The position numbers and the translations under genes are program-made. This document shows positions 11,280 to 23,734 of a DNA stretch of 64,000 nt, one piece after another. The notes under the pieces are model-generated. The model was not told the origin of the DNA, ran no database searches, and saw nothing but the letters and a program-made list of their open reading frames with translations. The stretch's first letter is position 1; each line of letters opens with the position of its first letter. This DNA is from Micrasema longulum (lineage: Eukaryota > Arthropoda > Insecta > Trichoptera > Brachycentridae): the NCBI GenBank assembly GCA_022494885.1, contig JAGVSM010001434.1, positions 62,001 to 126,000 of the forward strand. Direction: 5' to 3'.

Positions 11280-13220
11280 AATAACATCAATGCAAATGTA
11301 TGTATATATGTATGCCAAAGTGAACATGACTTTTATGAACCTGTGGTCATAAGTCATATTTGTTCAAAAAATGGCATTTAATTATTTTTTATGATCCACA
11401 GCGGGTAAGTGAAATATTTACCCTTGGATATATTTTTTTTTAATCATGATTACGGAGCTAAAAAACAAAAAAATTATACATACATAATAGTAAAAGTTGG
11501 TTTAGGGTGTTAATAAAATGCATTTAAATTCCTTTTCGTGGTATGCACATAAATTCAAACAGACTGAAAATAATAACTTTTTCAAATACATGCACTTAGG
11601 TACTTAATAAAGTTAAAAACAATAAATTATAGTTAATCTTTTCAGTTCATTCAAGTCACACAGATTGGACATCTCCAAATTACGTGTATAAAGTTTGGAG
11701 ATAAATGGAAAACAAATATTCAAATGGTGTGCTGATTTGAGTCTGAATTTTATATAGGTATGTATTTTAAAACATTTAAGTTTGTTAGTGAAAATTTATG
11801 GAGACACGTATTTTGTTAATAGGTACTTGGGTAAAATTACATTTATAAATTAAATGTTTTTTTTATTGTGACCCAGATAATATTATATTTAAATTCTGTA
11901 CATATTATGTTTTTCCACATTATGATTTTTTGGTGGCATTTTGAAATGACAAGTGAATCAGATAAGAGGAAAACTGTACAAATTCATTCAATTTTACGCA
12001 TACTTAACTTAAATATAGTTTTTCCGGGTTATCTTACTAATGAACTGGACAGATATGTTTATTACAAATAGCATTTTATTTCTGGTTAAGAAATTACAGA
12101 TGACAAATCGCCGCAAACACCTTGAAATTGTCAAAACACTTTATTCCACGGCATTATATGACAACCTAGAGAAATTAAAGAAAGAAAAGACTGAGATTTT
12201 TACAGGACCAATGATCTTTCATTGACTGGATTAAGTGACTTTACAATATGCATTTGTTCAAACAGTATTAAACCTCTAAACTTAATACATTTTCGGAACC
12301 CGAGTATAGATATGTTTTTATTGGCATGTAAAAATCCACATGTACGTGTAAAAGCACTACTGCCATCTGTTAATTCTTTTTGAAGAGCTCAAACCTTTTC
12401 AAGTTAAATAATTCGGAAGAACCTCAGCTTATCATTATTTCGGTAAATGATCATTATATTGCGAAATTAAATTGTCATATTTAAAATAAGAGTTTTACCA
12501 ATTACCAGTAGTATTATATTGACAATAATAAAATGCGACTCTTAAGAGTCGTCTCATCAATGCCAAATTTCTTTAAGAGGAAAAACAAAAGTAGGAAATT
12601 CGTCATACAAGAAATTAATCTATTATTTATTATAACACATATATACGAACAACAAGAAAAGCTTATGTTATGAATAAGTATGGGGGGACATTATAAGTGA
12701 AGATGATCGCTGAAAAATATACATTATTTTTATAACCATAATAGGTTAAATTAACAGCAATTGATTTTTCATAATACATAGCTATAACGAAACATTAAAA
12801 AATACATATATATCAATGGTAAAGCAGTTAATATACATTGCCTTGTACTTAATGTACTGTTTATTTTTTTATTGGAAGACATATAAATAAAAATTATTGA
12901 TTGAGAACAGTTCAAATTAATAAATAATATGTAAAATAAAATTTAAATACTGGTCCAATTCAGATATTCTTTTGATATAACATTTATCAATTTATAAGTA
13001 GTACATCAAAAAGGTATAAAATGAATTATGACTAATTAGTATAATGCTTTAAGTTAGAACTACAATAAACATTACTTAAGAGTAATAAGAAGTCAATATA
13101 TATAATCACACACAAACACTATACATATTCACGAAGTCCATTACTTCTTCACTGAGGCGAACCACTGACAGTGACAGAGATAGGTTTACCTGCCGAGTAT
13201 TTTGCTGATTACTATTTGGT
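11280..13220. other. Intergenic, no gene seen
   Basis: Very AT-rich. Short open frames at 11868-12225 have no family features. The right end probably holds the wap 3' UTR: an AATAAA on the minus strand lies at about 13228-13233. Confidence 0.45.
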
Positions 13221-13542
13221 ATTCACCTTTTTATTCAAAGCATTTGTTCTTTAAATACTGAGATGAAGATGGTAGAAAAAATTCATGAAGTGGAAGGAAT
13301 ACAGATGGACGACATAAGAAATCAGTTATGGTCAATGTGCTTGTGATTAACCACTTTAATCTGAGTAGGTAAATAATCCACTTATGACAACACCTACTGT
13401 TCACTGTTTTACTACGACATCGGAGTCTCATAATCCTAAGTTGCTAAATAAAAAAGTAAATACGGGTTGATAATCGATACACTCGGAGTATATCTCTTTT
13501 TCAATTCAGTGCCAGACGCCGATAAGGTTCGCCGTCTCTTTA

Positions 13543-16500
13543 TTAGACTCTTAGTATCTCCGTGTGCTTGTTGTAGCAAATAGCTATCCAGTCAGGTTGC
13601 GTGGCGCCCCATTGGATCTGGTTAACTTCTCCCTCGGCAGCAGTATAGGCCAGGATGGGGTCCTCTATAGCTCGGGGCATCTGCTGGATGTCCCAGATTA
13701 GAGCCTGATGATCATCACCCGCAGTGCAGATGTGACACGAGCTGTGTGGGGCCCATGCGATGCCGTTGACACACGCCCTATGATTGTTGAGTCGGGCTAC
13801 GGGAGTGCAAGGAACCCGTACATCCAATATTATAACTTCACACGCATCCATAGCTACTGTGGCCAAGTAGTTAGGATCTTGCTTATTCCACGCCAACCTC
13901 AGCAGAGGAGTATGAGCTGGGTCCTATAGAGAAACAGAAGATTTTTTTTTTACTATGAAAATAAATATTTTCGTTCTTTTAATTTACACAAAAATTCCGT
14001 ATTGGGGCCATTTTCTACGAGTTGCAAATAACTCCCTATTAGGGAATCAAGTTGGGGTAGAATGGGGATCGAACCTCAGACCCAAGATCCGTGAGTCCGC
14101 AACACTAGCCATGGGACCACAACCTGATTCTCAGTATTAATCAAATGTTTATTTATAGTATTAATTAAATGTTTATTTAATACCTACATACATTTTACAT
14201 TTGCAAGGGTGCCTGTCTGTAAATGCTATTCTATGGCTCAAATTTGTTACTAGATACCGATTTGATAGTAACTACCAGAAAAGGCATTTACATTCACATA
14301 ATACAAGGCTAGCACAACGTGAAAGCTTGTGAGTACTGAGGTTTGTAAACAAGTATAGCCAAAGAACACTTCATTATATAATTACAAATTTTTTTAATAA
14401 GATTCCTAAGATGATTTTAAAAGAAAATGTTGACAAAGCTTTTAAGAAAAAAATAATTAAATGGTTAATGTGTAACAAAGCTTTATATTGATTATCATTT
14501 AATGTCATCTATTTTAATTTTTATAAATAAATTTTGTGTAAAAATTAGGTATGCTTTTAGTTCTTAATAATGTGTGTATTACTTTTTAAATTTGTATAAT
14601 TTCTTTAACGTTTCTCTTTGTAAAGGAAAAATAAGAAACCTGCTGACAAGCCGGTTTCGCGGTTTAGTGGGTTTCATTATTTTTCCTTTTGTATTTTCTG
14701 TTCATGTTTTTAGCTTCTTTAATAAAAATATTAAAAAAAAAAAAAAAAAACAATTTTCATCAGTGACATAATATAATATACATAATATATACATACATAA
14801 TTGAAAAAAAATCACAATTTTTGTAAAGCTACTATATAAATATAGCATTATATTGTAAAATAAATTTAAAAAAAACCTATTTAAAAAATATATTTTACCT
14901 CATAGATAATAGTAGAATGTTCTAGATGACGGAGATCGAACATTCTAACAGAGCCATCAGCTCCAACAGACGCAAACATGTCACGTCCTCCACCAGCTCT
15001 CGAAAATGCGATATCATATACTTCCTGAAAGTTCAACATGAGGTATTACATTGATACTAAATATTTTGTATTAAATAGAGAAAAGAGGCGTTATTAAGAA
15101 ATATGTAATTTGACTTTTTTTAAAATATTTTTTTATTTTATTTAGTTCCAAGATTAATATAGTGGAACACAATATTTACAATTATTATTATATTTATCCG
15201 TTACCTTATCGTGAGCTATAAGTTGGGTTTTCACATGTCCCGTTACAAGATTGACTCGACCAAGAAGCTGAAAAAGTTTATATTTTAGAAATATCAATGA
15301 AATTTTAGTGTAATTAAATTAATAAAACAAACATTAAAAGCAATATATACCTGTCCAGTTTCTAGTCCCCAAATGGTACAAGTTGTATCAATACTTGAAG
15401 TTCCAATTAAATTGGGATCTACTTCATTCCAATCAAAGGAAGTTAGTGGAGCGCAAAAATCTGAGTTCTTGTTGTTATTTAAAACACATTCCAACCTGGT
15501 GTCTGGTTCCCCCGCTCTCCATACTCTTAAATAATCACCTATTGAATGGTAAAATTATCAGATTTATGAAATAGTCTTACTTATATCAATGCTGAAAAGC
15601 AAAGAGTTGAAAGGCCGACTGAACAAAGATTGGCCGACAAACCCTTGAATTAAAAACATGTCAAGAGGAAGTGTCTCTGAATTCGTGAAAAAGTGGCAAT
15701 TACTTGTGAAATAGAATGTGGTGTGAAAAATCTTGAAATGTGGATGTTTTCCTTTTTCTTATCCACAGAGCCAACATTGTAGAAAAATAATAAGTCTTCC
15801 TCCTTATTAGTTTTGTTTTTTAATTATTCGTATGAACTGCAGGTTTAATTATTTGTTTGCTTAGAGACTATATGCGATGGCGATTGGATTTCAAAAAACC
15901 TCTCTCTGTTATAACGAATAATGCTTATAACGAGCAAATTCAGTCAGTCGCATCTTCCTCGTAATAACCAAGTTTGACTGTATTTTGTTCAGATCAGAAT
16001 TTTATAATAACATTATATGCGTTATATTAATTGAATACATATGTTATAGAGCACAGTTTATAGAAACACAACCAAAAACGACCCATGGCTGTGAATTTGC
16101 CCCGACTCGTTAAAAAATCTATGTTTTTTTTTTTTTTTTTAAAGGAATAACCCGCTAAGCCTCTATTTTGAGGCTTGTCAGCAGGTGGGATAGAGGGGAT
16201 ATGGAAGAAGGTAATGAAAAATACACCACAACACCCAGACCAATTGAGAAAAAAATCTTTCTTGGATTTTTTTCTTGCAACTGGCGGGAATCGAACCCGC
16301 GACGCCAGTTTCACAGATAGCCGTCTAACCAACTGCGCCGGCTAAGTCGGGGCGCTAATAATGATAGCCTAATTATACACATTTACTGTACATAGAATAC
16401 TCGGTATGCAACCGGACAGATTGTTAGTTAAGTTTGAATAGATATCTAGGCATTTGCAGGGCTTATGTGTATTATATTACACACTGTGAAACATTTACCA

Positions 16501-19500
16501 CTTTGCCTAAGTTTGACCATCCATATTTTTTCCATTTGTTGACTTAGTAAAGTAAAAGAGCTGAAACCTTTATTGATGTAAGTGAGATTCATCTGACTGA
16601 GTGTATAAAGTGATCACTTAAACCAGCCAATTATAAGACTTGTAAATAATGTACAAATGCCTAGACTTTAAAAAACACAATATGACCTATAATAATCAGA
16701 ACAACCAGATGCGACATAACATGACTTGACCATATAATAGGCACATCTAGAAGGTAAGAGTACTGTTTGGCTCTCGTGCTGTGAGAATTTTTTTTCCAAA
16801 AGTTGGCAACACTGATTGGTAGTGGGGGGTGTCCCGAACACAAAGAGCGCCGGCAAACCACATTAGTACCAAAACTTGCCTCATAGTGTTCGTTTCTGTG
16901 AAAGATGACAATAAGAAATCCCGCCAAGTGCGAGGTTCCTTCTCGCGGAAGAAAAAACTAAGACTGAAATTTTTGCACGGATCAAAACTGTTTTTGGCGA
17001 AGGTGCTATGAACCGAACAAACGTATTTAAGTGGTGTCGCGAGTTTAATGAAGGAAGAACGAATATTCATGACGAGCAAAGGAGTGGAAGACCTTTAATT
17101 GTGACCGATGAGTTGGCGCAAAAAATCGACGAAACTGTTCGTGAAGACCGCCGATTGACAGTAGATGAAATGTCTGCGATGTTTCCACAAATTTCCAGAT
17201 CTCTGTTTTACGAAACAATTACAGAAACGCTAGAATATCAAAAATTGTGCTTAAGATGGGTCCCAAAAAAACGGACAGAACAGCACAAATTGAATCGGGT
17301 CGCTAGCGCTTGCAAGTTCCTTGAGGGATTTGAATTGGAAGGTGAGAAGGTGAGGAACCACCCTGCATACTCCTCTGACTGCGCATTCAGATTTTCATCT
17401 TTTCACCTTCCTGAAGACTCACATGGGTGGAAAAAAATTCTGACCTAATTTTTGGAGGAGGGCATCATAAAGCTAGTGCCACGACTTACAACCTGCATAG
17501 AACAGGAAGGCGACTACGTGGAAAAATAAGTAATATATATTATACAAACAATGTACTGTATTTTTTTTAAATACAAAAATTGAGTTCTCTTACTTTCTGG
17601 ATGTGCCTTGTATGTTTATATAACCCTCACGGCTTTTTAAAATGATAAATAAAAATAATATTTATTTATTTATTTCGACGGCTTACGCCATTTAATTTTT
17701 TTTATAATAAAACAAAACACCTGAACACAATATAAAAAATATGGATACATGGATTAAAATCAGCAGAAAATAAGGAAATAATAAAGAAAAATTAAATAAG
17801 AAATTATAACATAGGTATGCAGCAAATTAACAATAAATAAAGGGTATAAATAAAAAAGTATTGAAGTAACAGAGACGATGTATCATAGCATAAACAGTAA
17901 AACAAGTATAACACTTAGTACATTTTTATAATTTAGGAAAGAAATGATTAAAAAGTAATGATTTTAATTGGTATAAAGATAAATTAAATAAATCTAAGTT
18001 TCCATGTTTGTTTGCTAACATGTGGAACCGTGGAATAGGTGAGTATTTGGCATAGTTTGAACTATGGAAATAAACAGCAAAAGAAGTATTTTGTCTCGTC
18101 CCACGCTGTCTCACATAAAAATTCACACAATTTTAAAGTTCGGGACTGTCAAGAACATTATTTAATAACTTGAAAAGCAGCACTAAATCTGAAATTTCTC
18201 TTCTATCACTAATACATATTAATTTTAACTGCTTCATGAAACATTATTGGGCGTGCATGTTGTTAAAAACTCAATACCACCAAGCAACTTTTTTTAGCAG
18301 GTTGGTGTGACATTCACTTCCATAGATTTTTCTCAGAAATGTTCTCTATTTTTATTGTTTTCATTTGACAAACTCCCCAGTGAGTGGAATCCAATCATTG
18401 TCTATAAACATTTGGACACACTCAAAATATCGTTGGAAAATAAAGTGTTTTACATACCACTTGTGGCAAGAAGATCTGGCATCATTCCTTTACTGTCCGG
18501 AATCCACATAATCTTAGTTGTGGGATACGGGTGGTCAAATGTGCTCTTGGCACTAAACTCACTTGTGTCTTCATCTAGAGATACTATTTGAACCTGAAAT
18601 AATACTTTATGGTAGAAAGTGAACAGTTTAACATAGAAAAGAAGGTAATGCTTATGTAAGGGTTAATTTGTTTATTTTAATGAGGAAGTTCAGTGGTTTT
18701 TTTATTTGTTAATAGACTATCAAATATATTTTTAAAAAATATTTATGTATCATATTGTCAGCGCTATGATTTTTTAAGTTTTATATTTCTGAAATTACTC
18801 TATCCGCGGCGTCTCAGATTCTCTTCCCCTTCTTCTCGGTCAGCTCTGCCGATTTGTCAGTTGACTTACTGTAAACCAGAAATTCACCACAACTCTCATC
18901 ATTGGTTGATTCATAAGAACTAGTGACGTCATTCAAAGTAGATTGTTTTTATTAAAATAATTTTTTTGTACATTTTCAAGAAACTTTGCCTTACAATTTA
19001 ATGCTCTAATTTTTACCGCGCGGAAGAAATCATTTTTTATATCTAATTTCCCATAGGGCTGAACTTCCTCAATACTGCTGAACTCAGTGTGACATAATAG
19101 TGGAGTTTTAATGAGAAAACCACATACGAATCTACTAAATATAATTTCTTTCTTAATGTTTGGCAACATAATATATTATTCAAATATTTATTGCTAGAGA
19201 TTCTATCTTGTATTGTATTAATTTATTTAAACGCCTTGTAGGCTTTTACATGTTTAGCATATATAAATATAAAGACAGACATGTATTTTACACAAAAGTA
19301 GCCAAAAATAAAAATGAATTAAGAATAATAAAAATATAAAAAACCATTATACATATTAGTAAAAAATATATGAGTATACATATGGTACATACATATATTG
19401 TAGTAGAGAAAACATAAGTACATTTATTCCCATCAATTATATTAATTAATAAAAGATACACAATATAAATCAACATAGTATTATTTAGGTGTTTAAATTT

Positions 19501-20658
19501 GAAGATAATAATTGATACACTGCCTTTTAAAATTAAAGTGTTATATTAAATATATTTATATCATTCACATATTCATTTGCAAATTCATGAATTCTCCTTA
19601 TTGGCGAGTGTGCACTGTAGTTTGTTGTGGATACATTAACATAGAAGAGTTTATTAAATCAGGTAACCTTAGGTTGTAACAGTTAGGAACAGTCAAATAT
19701 TGAATTTTAAATAAAAATAACAAATCATTTCATTTTCTTCTATTTTCTAATGTTTATATATTTATTTAAGTATATATAATTAATATGTTTAACTAGAATA
19801 CCTAATTTAAAATTAACAAAAAGTAAAAATTTACGTTGAACTTTTTAGATATTATTTATATGCAGTTTATAATATAAACCTTAAGATTCAATATGTCCAT
19901 GTACACGTAATTTTCTCTATCTGAACTGTTTGGGTAGGTACGAAGAAATTGCCTTAAGGCAATATGCCTGCCCTTATATGTATATAAACTGTTAGATAAA
20001 AAAAATATAGTGACTATATAACCGAGTTGTATTCAAGTTGGCTACGACTAAAGCAACGTTTAAAATTTCTCATTACATAGACAGAGTCAACATCTCGGGT
20101 CATCCGCAACAGAAATCCCAGAGTTATCATGCTTTTATTTGTTATGCTCTGTATATGTTTAATGAAGTTTAATTTTTTATCAAATATAATACCAAGATCT
20201 GTCATTCCGGTCACACGCTCTAAATGTATAGTGTAGTTGAAAGCAATCGGGTTCCTAATAGTTCTTGTAGTTACAATAAAGATAAAAATAAACCTATACT
20301 ACATGATATAATATGTACCTTGTTGTTATATTCTTCAACAAAACTTCCGAGTGCTAGCCGGAATCGTTTATCAGGTCTCACAGACCAATTCATTGAGTAT
20401 AAGGGCCATGGTGCCAAATATCTGAAAATTAAACCATTTGAAATAATTAATATACTTATTAAACATTGTATTTTATGTTTTAATGCATAAACGTAAAATA
20501 AATATGAAGAGTACAAGTAGGGAAGAATTTCGGCATGCGTGACGGACTCTTAAATTAATATTTCAGGTTTTAAAAAAATATATGTGTATTTACTTATAAA
20601 TTTCTTTCCGTTTCCCACTGCTACTTGAACTACCGGACCCGCCGTGAGAAACAGACAT
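13543..20658 (-). CDS. wap: DCAF7 / wings apart WD40-repeat protein, complete, seven exons
   Basis: DCAF7 is a WD40 beta-propeller that acts as a CUL4-DDB1 substrate-receptor subunit and as a scaffold for DYRK and HIPK kinases. Minus-strand coding exons: 20658-20594, 20421-20319, 18593-18458, 15538-15351, 15267-15205, 15024-14899, 13923-13543. All junctions are GT-AG and in phase; the sum is 1062 nt, 353 aa plus stop (human is about 342). Start: [20 protein letters not shown], the only ATG in frame before the conserved block. Diagnostic stretches: [92 protein letters not shown] and the C-terminus [18 protein letters not shown], nearly identical to vertebrate DCAF7. The Gly/Ser-rich N-terminus differs from the vertebrate one. 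The stop overlaps AATAAA. Introns hold mariner, LINE, SINE and MITE insertions; coding sequence is intact. Confidence 0.97.
13945..14135 (-). repeat. SINE family C, full copy
   Basis: The minus-strand head has GGTTGTGGTCCCATGGCTAG and GAGGTTCGATCCCC (B box). The body contains AACTCGTAGAAAATGGCCCC and ends in an A-rich tail beside wap exon 7. Matches 43310-43485 closely. Confidence 0.8.
14635..14757 (+). repeat. SINE family B 3' part with poly(A)
   Basis: CCTGCTGACAAGCC and GGTTTAGTGGGTT blocks are followed by an 18-base A run. The same block occurs in the full copy at 16120-16350. Lies in a wap intron. Confidence 0.65.
15840..15985 (-). mobile_element. Possible Tigger/pogo-like element end
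   Basis: The right edge, read on the minus strand, begins ACAGTCAAACTTGGTTATTA and continues CGAGGAAGATGCGACTGAC. The ACAGTC-AACC-GTTATAACG style of end is typical of pogo/Tigger elements. No transposase is present. Confidence 0.35.
16120..16350 (-). repeat. SINE family B, full copy
   Basis: The minus-strand head has GCAGTTGGTTAGACGGC (A box) and CGGGTTCGATTCCCGCC (B box). The body contains CCTGCTGACAAGCCTC and ends in a long A run (T run at 16122-16140 on the plus strand). Inserted in a wap intron. Confidence 0.85.
16447..16669. mobile_element. MITE family D, foldback copy
   Basis: Ends CTAGGCATTTGCAGGG and ACAAATGCCTAG are inverted. Internal TTTATTGATGTAAGTGAG and AACCAGCCAATTATAAG are shared with the 34.2-34.7 kb copies. 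It directly abuts the mariner copy at 16739. Confidence 0.7.
16739..17608 (+). mobile_element. mariner element, internally deleted
   Basis: Terminal inverted repeats: left GGCACATCTAGAAGGTAAGA, right TCTTACTTTCTGGATGTGCC. The interior encodes the mariner N-terminal helix-turn-helix part ([47 protein letters not shown]). After about residue 110 it jumps to a C-terminal remnant: [10 protein letters not shown], then [10 protein letters not shown] and [11 protein letters not shown]. The catalytic D,D34D core is largely missing, so it is about 870 bp instead of about 1.3 kb. It sits in the wap intron between exons 18593-18458 and 15538-15351. Confidence 0.88.
17640..18265 (-). pseudogene. Jockey-like LINE ORF2 C-terminus and 3' end
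   Basis: Minus-strand frames read [20 protein letters not shown], then [30 protein letters not shown] and [14 protein letters not shown]. This is the typical R-RR-D--FL-KLLN ... N-SP--R ending of Jockey-like ORF2, in two frames. An A-rich tail region lies at 17640-17700. Inside the wap intron. Confidence 0.65.
18679..19073 (+). mobile_element. MITE family A, near-complete copy
   Basis: Ends AATGAGGAAGTTCAGTGG and GGGCTGAACTTCCTCAAT are inverted repeats. Colinear with 3029-3433. In the wap intron just upstream of exon 18593-18458. Confidence 0.78.
20014..20214 (-). pseudogene. LINE reverse transcriptase fragment
   Basis: Frame [19 protein letters not shown] ... TLGFLLRM ... [11 protein letters not shown] is the DLG--FD--L-F--HI / LGF--R / R--LEY-S-IW region of Jockey-like RTs. 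Adjacent to wap exon 2. Confidence 0.75.
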
Positions 20659-21139
20659 TTCGGAGTAGCGAAAAATGATTAAAACTTTTAAAAAATGTAA
20701 ATTAAGATTTCGAGCAGGATGTCCACATTTTATAATCACTAGTATTCACAGAAAATTCCAATAAACAGAGATATAAAAACACTATTTTAAAATAACGTCA
20801 ATACTAAACATTGTTATATTAGTCCAAGAATCTCAATGACGATATTATTATTAAAATACAATAGCTCTAAAAACACGACCAGCAAAAACACAAATAAACG
20901 CCGATTGTCAAAAAAGCAACAACATGAAATCGATTCACAGAAATGTTCCGAAATAGGACTTTGTGCATACTTCCGCATTCTAGAACTGTGAGTACTTACT
21001 TAAAACAGAATGTGAAGAAGAAGAAGAAGAAAAATATGATGCCGATGAGGCTGCGTTCGAATAAAACTAATTTTTCTTCTTCTTCGTTATTAATGGCTTT
21101 TCACCTCCCAACTAGGGTTGTCTACTACTACTAACATCA

Positions 21140-21420
21140 TGCAATTTTCCGTAGGAGTAGGCAGATATAATGGACCGCCACACACGTCTATCCTGGCATA
21201 TATTCCTAGCTTCTTCTACATTCATACATCTTGTCATACATGCCCATCGGTTCTGTCTGCTTTTGACATGACCAGACTTAAGATTTTGGTTTATCTGATC
21301 ATGTCACTTCTTCCTTGGTCATCCTCGTCTCACGTTACCGTTTATTTTTGCCATATATACTTGTTTTACCATTCTTTCATCGCCCATTCGTTCTACACAT
21401 GTGTTAATAATATATTTATA
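21140..21420 (-). pseudogene. LINE C-terminal fragment, strongly decayed
   Basis: Nucleotide similarity to 1850-2130 and 32527-32800: shared GTAGGCAGATA-like, CTACATTCATACATCTT and CCATTCGTTC blocks. No long frame remains. Confidence 0.6.
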
Positions 21421-21634
21421 TGAGTTAGGGTGTTAGTATTTAATATTTTTAAAACTTTACACATAAAACAACATATTTACAACTTAACACCATTTATTAC
21501 TAGATATTTACATAAAAAATTAATACATGCTTATTGGGGGGGGACTGGGGACAGGAATCGGTGTTGGGACAAGAGAGTTAGAATATGAGTAGGGAATGGA
21601 ATGATAATATCAGAGAAGTCATATTGGATATCAG

Positions 21635-21731
21635 AGCTGGTATTCTAAACGAAATTATAGCGCGATATAGCGTGTTTTTACGTACTAAATACGCATTATA
21701 GTGCGCTGTAAACGCGTTCGGAATACCAGCC
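21635..21731. mobile_element. Short foldback MITE, about 97 bp
   Basis: GAGCTGGTATTCTAAACG at the left and CGTTCGGAATACCAGC at the right. The whole element folds on itself around TTTTACGTACTAAAT, with matching TTATAGCGC / GCGCTGTAA-type internal blocks. Confidence 0.75.
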
Positions 21732-21776
21732 CAGGATAACAATCATTTATATATAGTATAAGTCTTCTTCCTCAAG

Positions 21777-22031
21777 TTGACATTTGCACATACCAGAGTC
21801 CCGGATATGGATTCCGAATCGGTGAGAACCATTGCAGCAGTGCTCAATGAACATTCAGCAAATAGGAGATGTCTCAAACTTGTTCCGAATCACTTTGGAA
21901 ATCCAAGGCTTTTCTGTTACATTTGGCTTCAGTTGGAAAAGATGTCTACCCTTGGTTTGGAAGGAGGCTACCCAATATTCTTGTCATGTGCGAAGTTGCT
22001 TTTCCTTCGTCATAACGGGGAGATTACCTAG
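21777..22031 (+). other. Unrecognised 84-codon open frame
   Basis: A plus-strand frame with SVRTIAAVLNEHSANRR near its start, faintly like a helix-turn-helix. I recognise no family. It may be a transposon remnant; it lies upstream of wap between repeats. Confidence 0.2.
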
Positions 22032-22104
22032 TGTTAGTTAAATTCCGATTGTATGCTGCAGGCTTATTCTGTCAAAATGTCGTTTCGTACAGAGATAATG
22101 TAGT

Positions 22105-22132
22105 ACACCCAGCCTCCGAGCGGGCTGGGTGT
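22105..22132. other. Perfect GC-rich hairpin
   Basis: Stem ACACCCAGCC / GGCTGGGTGT, 10 bp, with an 8-base loop, in otherwise AT-rich DNA. No T tract and no histone stem-loop match; role unknown. Confidence 0.5.
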
Positions 22133-22242
22133 GAAATATAGTTCTTCTCTGCAACTTTAGTTTAAAATACACAAATATGTGTTGAATTGTTATAAACATT
22201 GAGTTAAGTCACTAAGGTGTGGACATGCTACAAACAAAGAGT

Positions 22243-22608
22243 GAGATAATTAATTTCATCATTGTTTTATAAACGTTATTATATTCAACGCTTTGTTCTA
22301 ACCTAACCTAACCAAAATATATTCAAACGCCACAAACTCTCGTGATTTTATAACTGTGCTTCTGTTAAAACTGTTTAAAAATGTGTTTATTTGTGAAGAT
22401 CAAGTGCCGAAATTTGACAATTTATTAGATGAGATAATTCATTCAAAGCATTGTTTTATACACGTTATTATATTCAACGCTTTGTTCTAACCAAAATATA
22501 TTCAAACGCCATAAACTCTCGTGATTTTATAACTGTGCTTCTGTTAAAACTGTTTAAAAAAAGTGTTTTTTTGTGAAGATCAAGTGCCGGAATTTACCTA
22601 TTTATTAT
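22243..22608 (+). repeat. Tandem duplication, 188-bp unit, two copies
   Basis: Copy 1 starts GAGATAATTAATTTC (22243), copy 2 GAGATAATTCATTCAAAG (22431). Both run through CGTTATTATATTCAACGCTT and AACTCTCGTGATTTTATAAC to GATCAAGTGCCG. Copy 1 carries an extra ten bases of CCTAA repeat at about 22300-22311. Confidence 0.85.
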
Positions 22609-23209
22609 AAAACAATTTCTGTATAATATAGTGCTACCTATCTATGTTCATTTAAAAATACAAATGATACGTTTTTTATTGTTTCACGTAAAATTACTCC
22701 AATATCAAAAGTAATCACACACAAGTTTATCTGACATCTTAATCAAAGTAAAATAATAATAATCAGAAATTTTAAGCGGGAAATAATGCGTATAATAATA
22801 ACAAACAAAATTAACAAACGGATATATTCCTTGGTACCTACACTCTACACTACGCATACAGATGCGTTTCTACTTTCATCTCCCAGGGAACAGCCAAATG
22901 TGAACCAAGTGTTTTTACAGTTATTTACTAGGAAAAAGACAATAGATCCTGTTTACTGCATAAAGCTGTTTACTGCATAAATCAGGGACGAGTTTGAGTT
23001 TGAGTATCGTCTATTGTCTTGTTAACCTTAATAATAAGTTAAGGAATGCTATCTTTGTTTAGTTTTTTTTTTATATTTTACTTTTTGTGCTGTTACATGT
23101 TCACTTAATTGCCATACTTACTAGTTTTTTGCTCAATGTATTATTATTCCGTTTTTTAAAATTATTTTTTATTATTAACTTTTCAAAATATTTCTTGTTG
23201 TTGAAATTC

Positions 23210-23730
23210 CATTTGTCGATGCGTTTTGAAGCTGCAAGACTTTTTGTGATGTTAACAATCATATTATTTTTATCATATTATGTAAATGTTATAAACTATC
23301 AAATATCTAAATTTAGTAAATGGGGTCTAGAATTTCAACCGTCCATGCGCTCAGTAGCTGCAAGACTTGTTGTTATCTAACTTCCAATTTTATAAATTTG
23401 CTTTTTATTTCGTTTTTAAAATATCACTTAAACTCTAAACTTCATTGTCAAATAAAAAATTTAAAAAATAAAAATGTAAATAGGGGCTAGATTTCTTATT
23501 GTCCATGCGCTCTGTAGCTGCAAGACGTTCTGTTATCTAGCTCACATATATCATAATTGTAATATGTCATAATTGGAGACGAGGAACTAGAATCCCAACC
23601 GTCCATGCGCTCTGTAGCTGCAAGACGTGTTGGGATATTTATTTATTGTACAGCGCCCTTGAGGTGATTTTCACAAAAATGGCGCTATATAAATTATCCA
23701 AACATTAAACATTAAACTAAAGTTCGTTCG
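23210..23730 (+). repeat. Four-copy repeat ending in a LINE-type 3' tail
   Basis: The block CCGTCCATGCGCTCTGTAGC plus TGCAAGAC recurs at about 23216 (diverged), 23339, 23500 and 23600. The last copy runs into TGTACAGCGCCCTTGAGG ... GGCGCTATATAAATTA and an ATTAAAC repeat. AGCGCC-TTGAG ... GGCGCTATATAAA is a common 3' end of CR1/L2-type LINEs and their SINEs. Confidence 0.6.
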
Positions 23731-23734
23731 TTCG

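Noticed and set aside
13708..13929. Plus-strand frame over wap exon 7
   Set aside because: Antisense shadow of a conserved WD40 exon.
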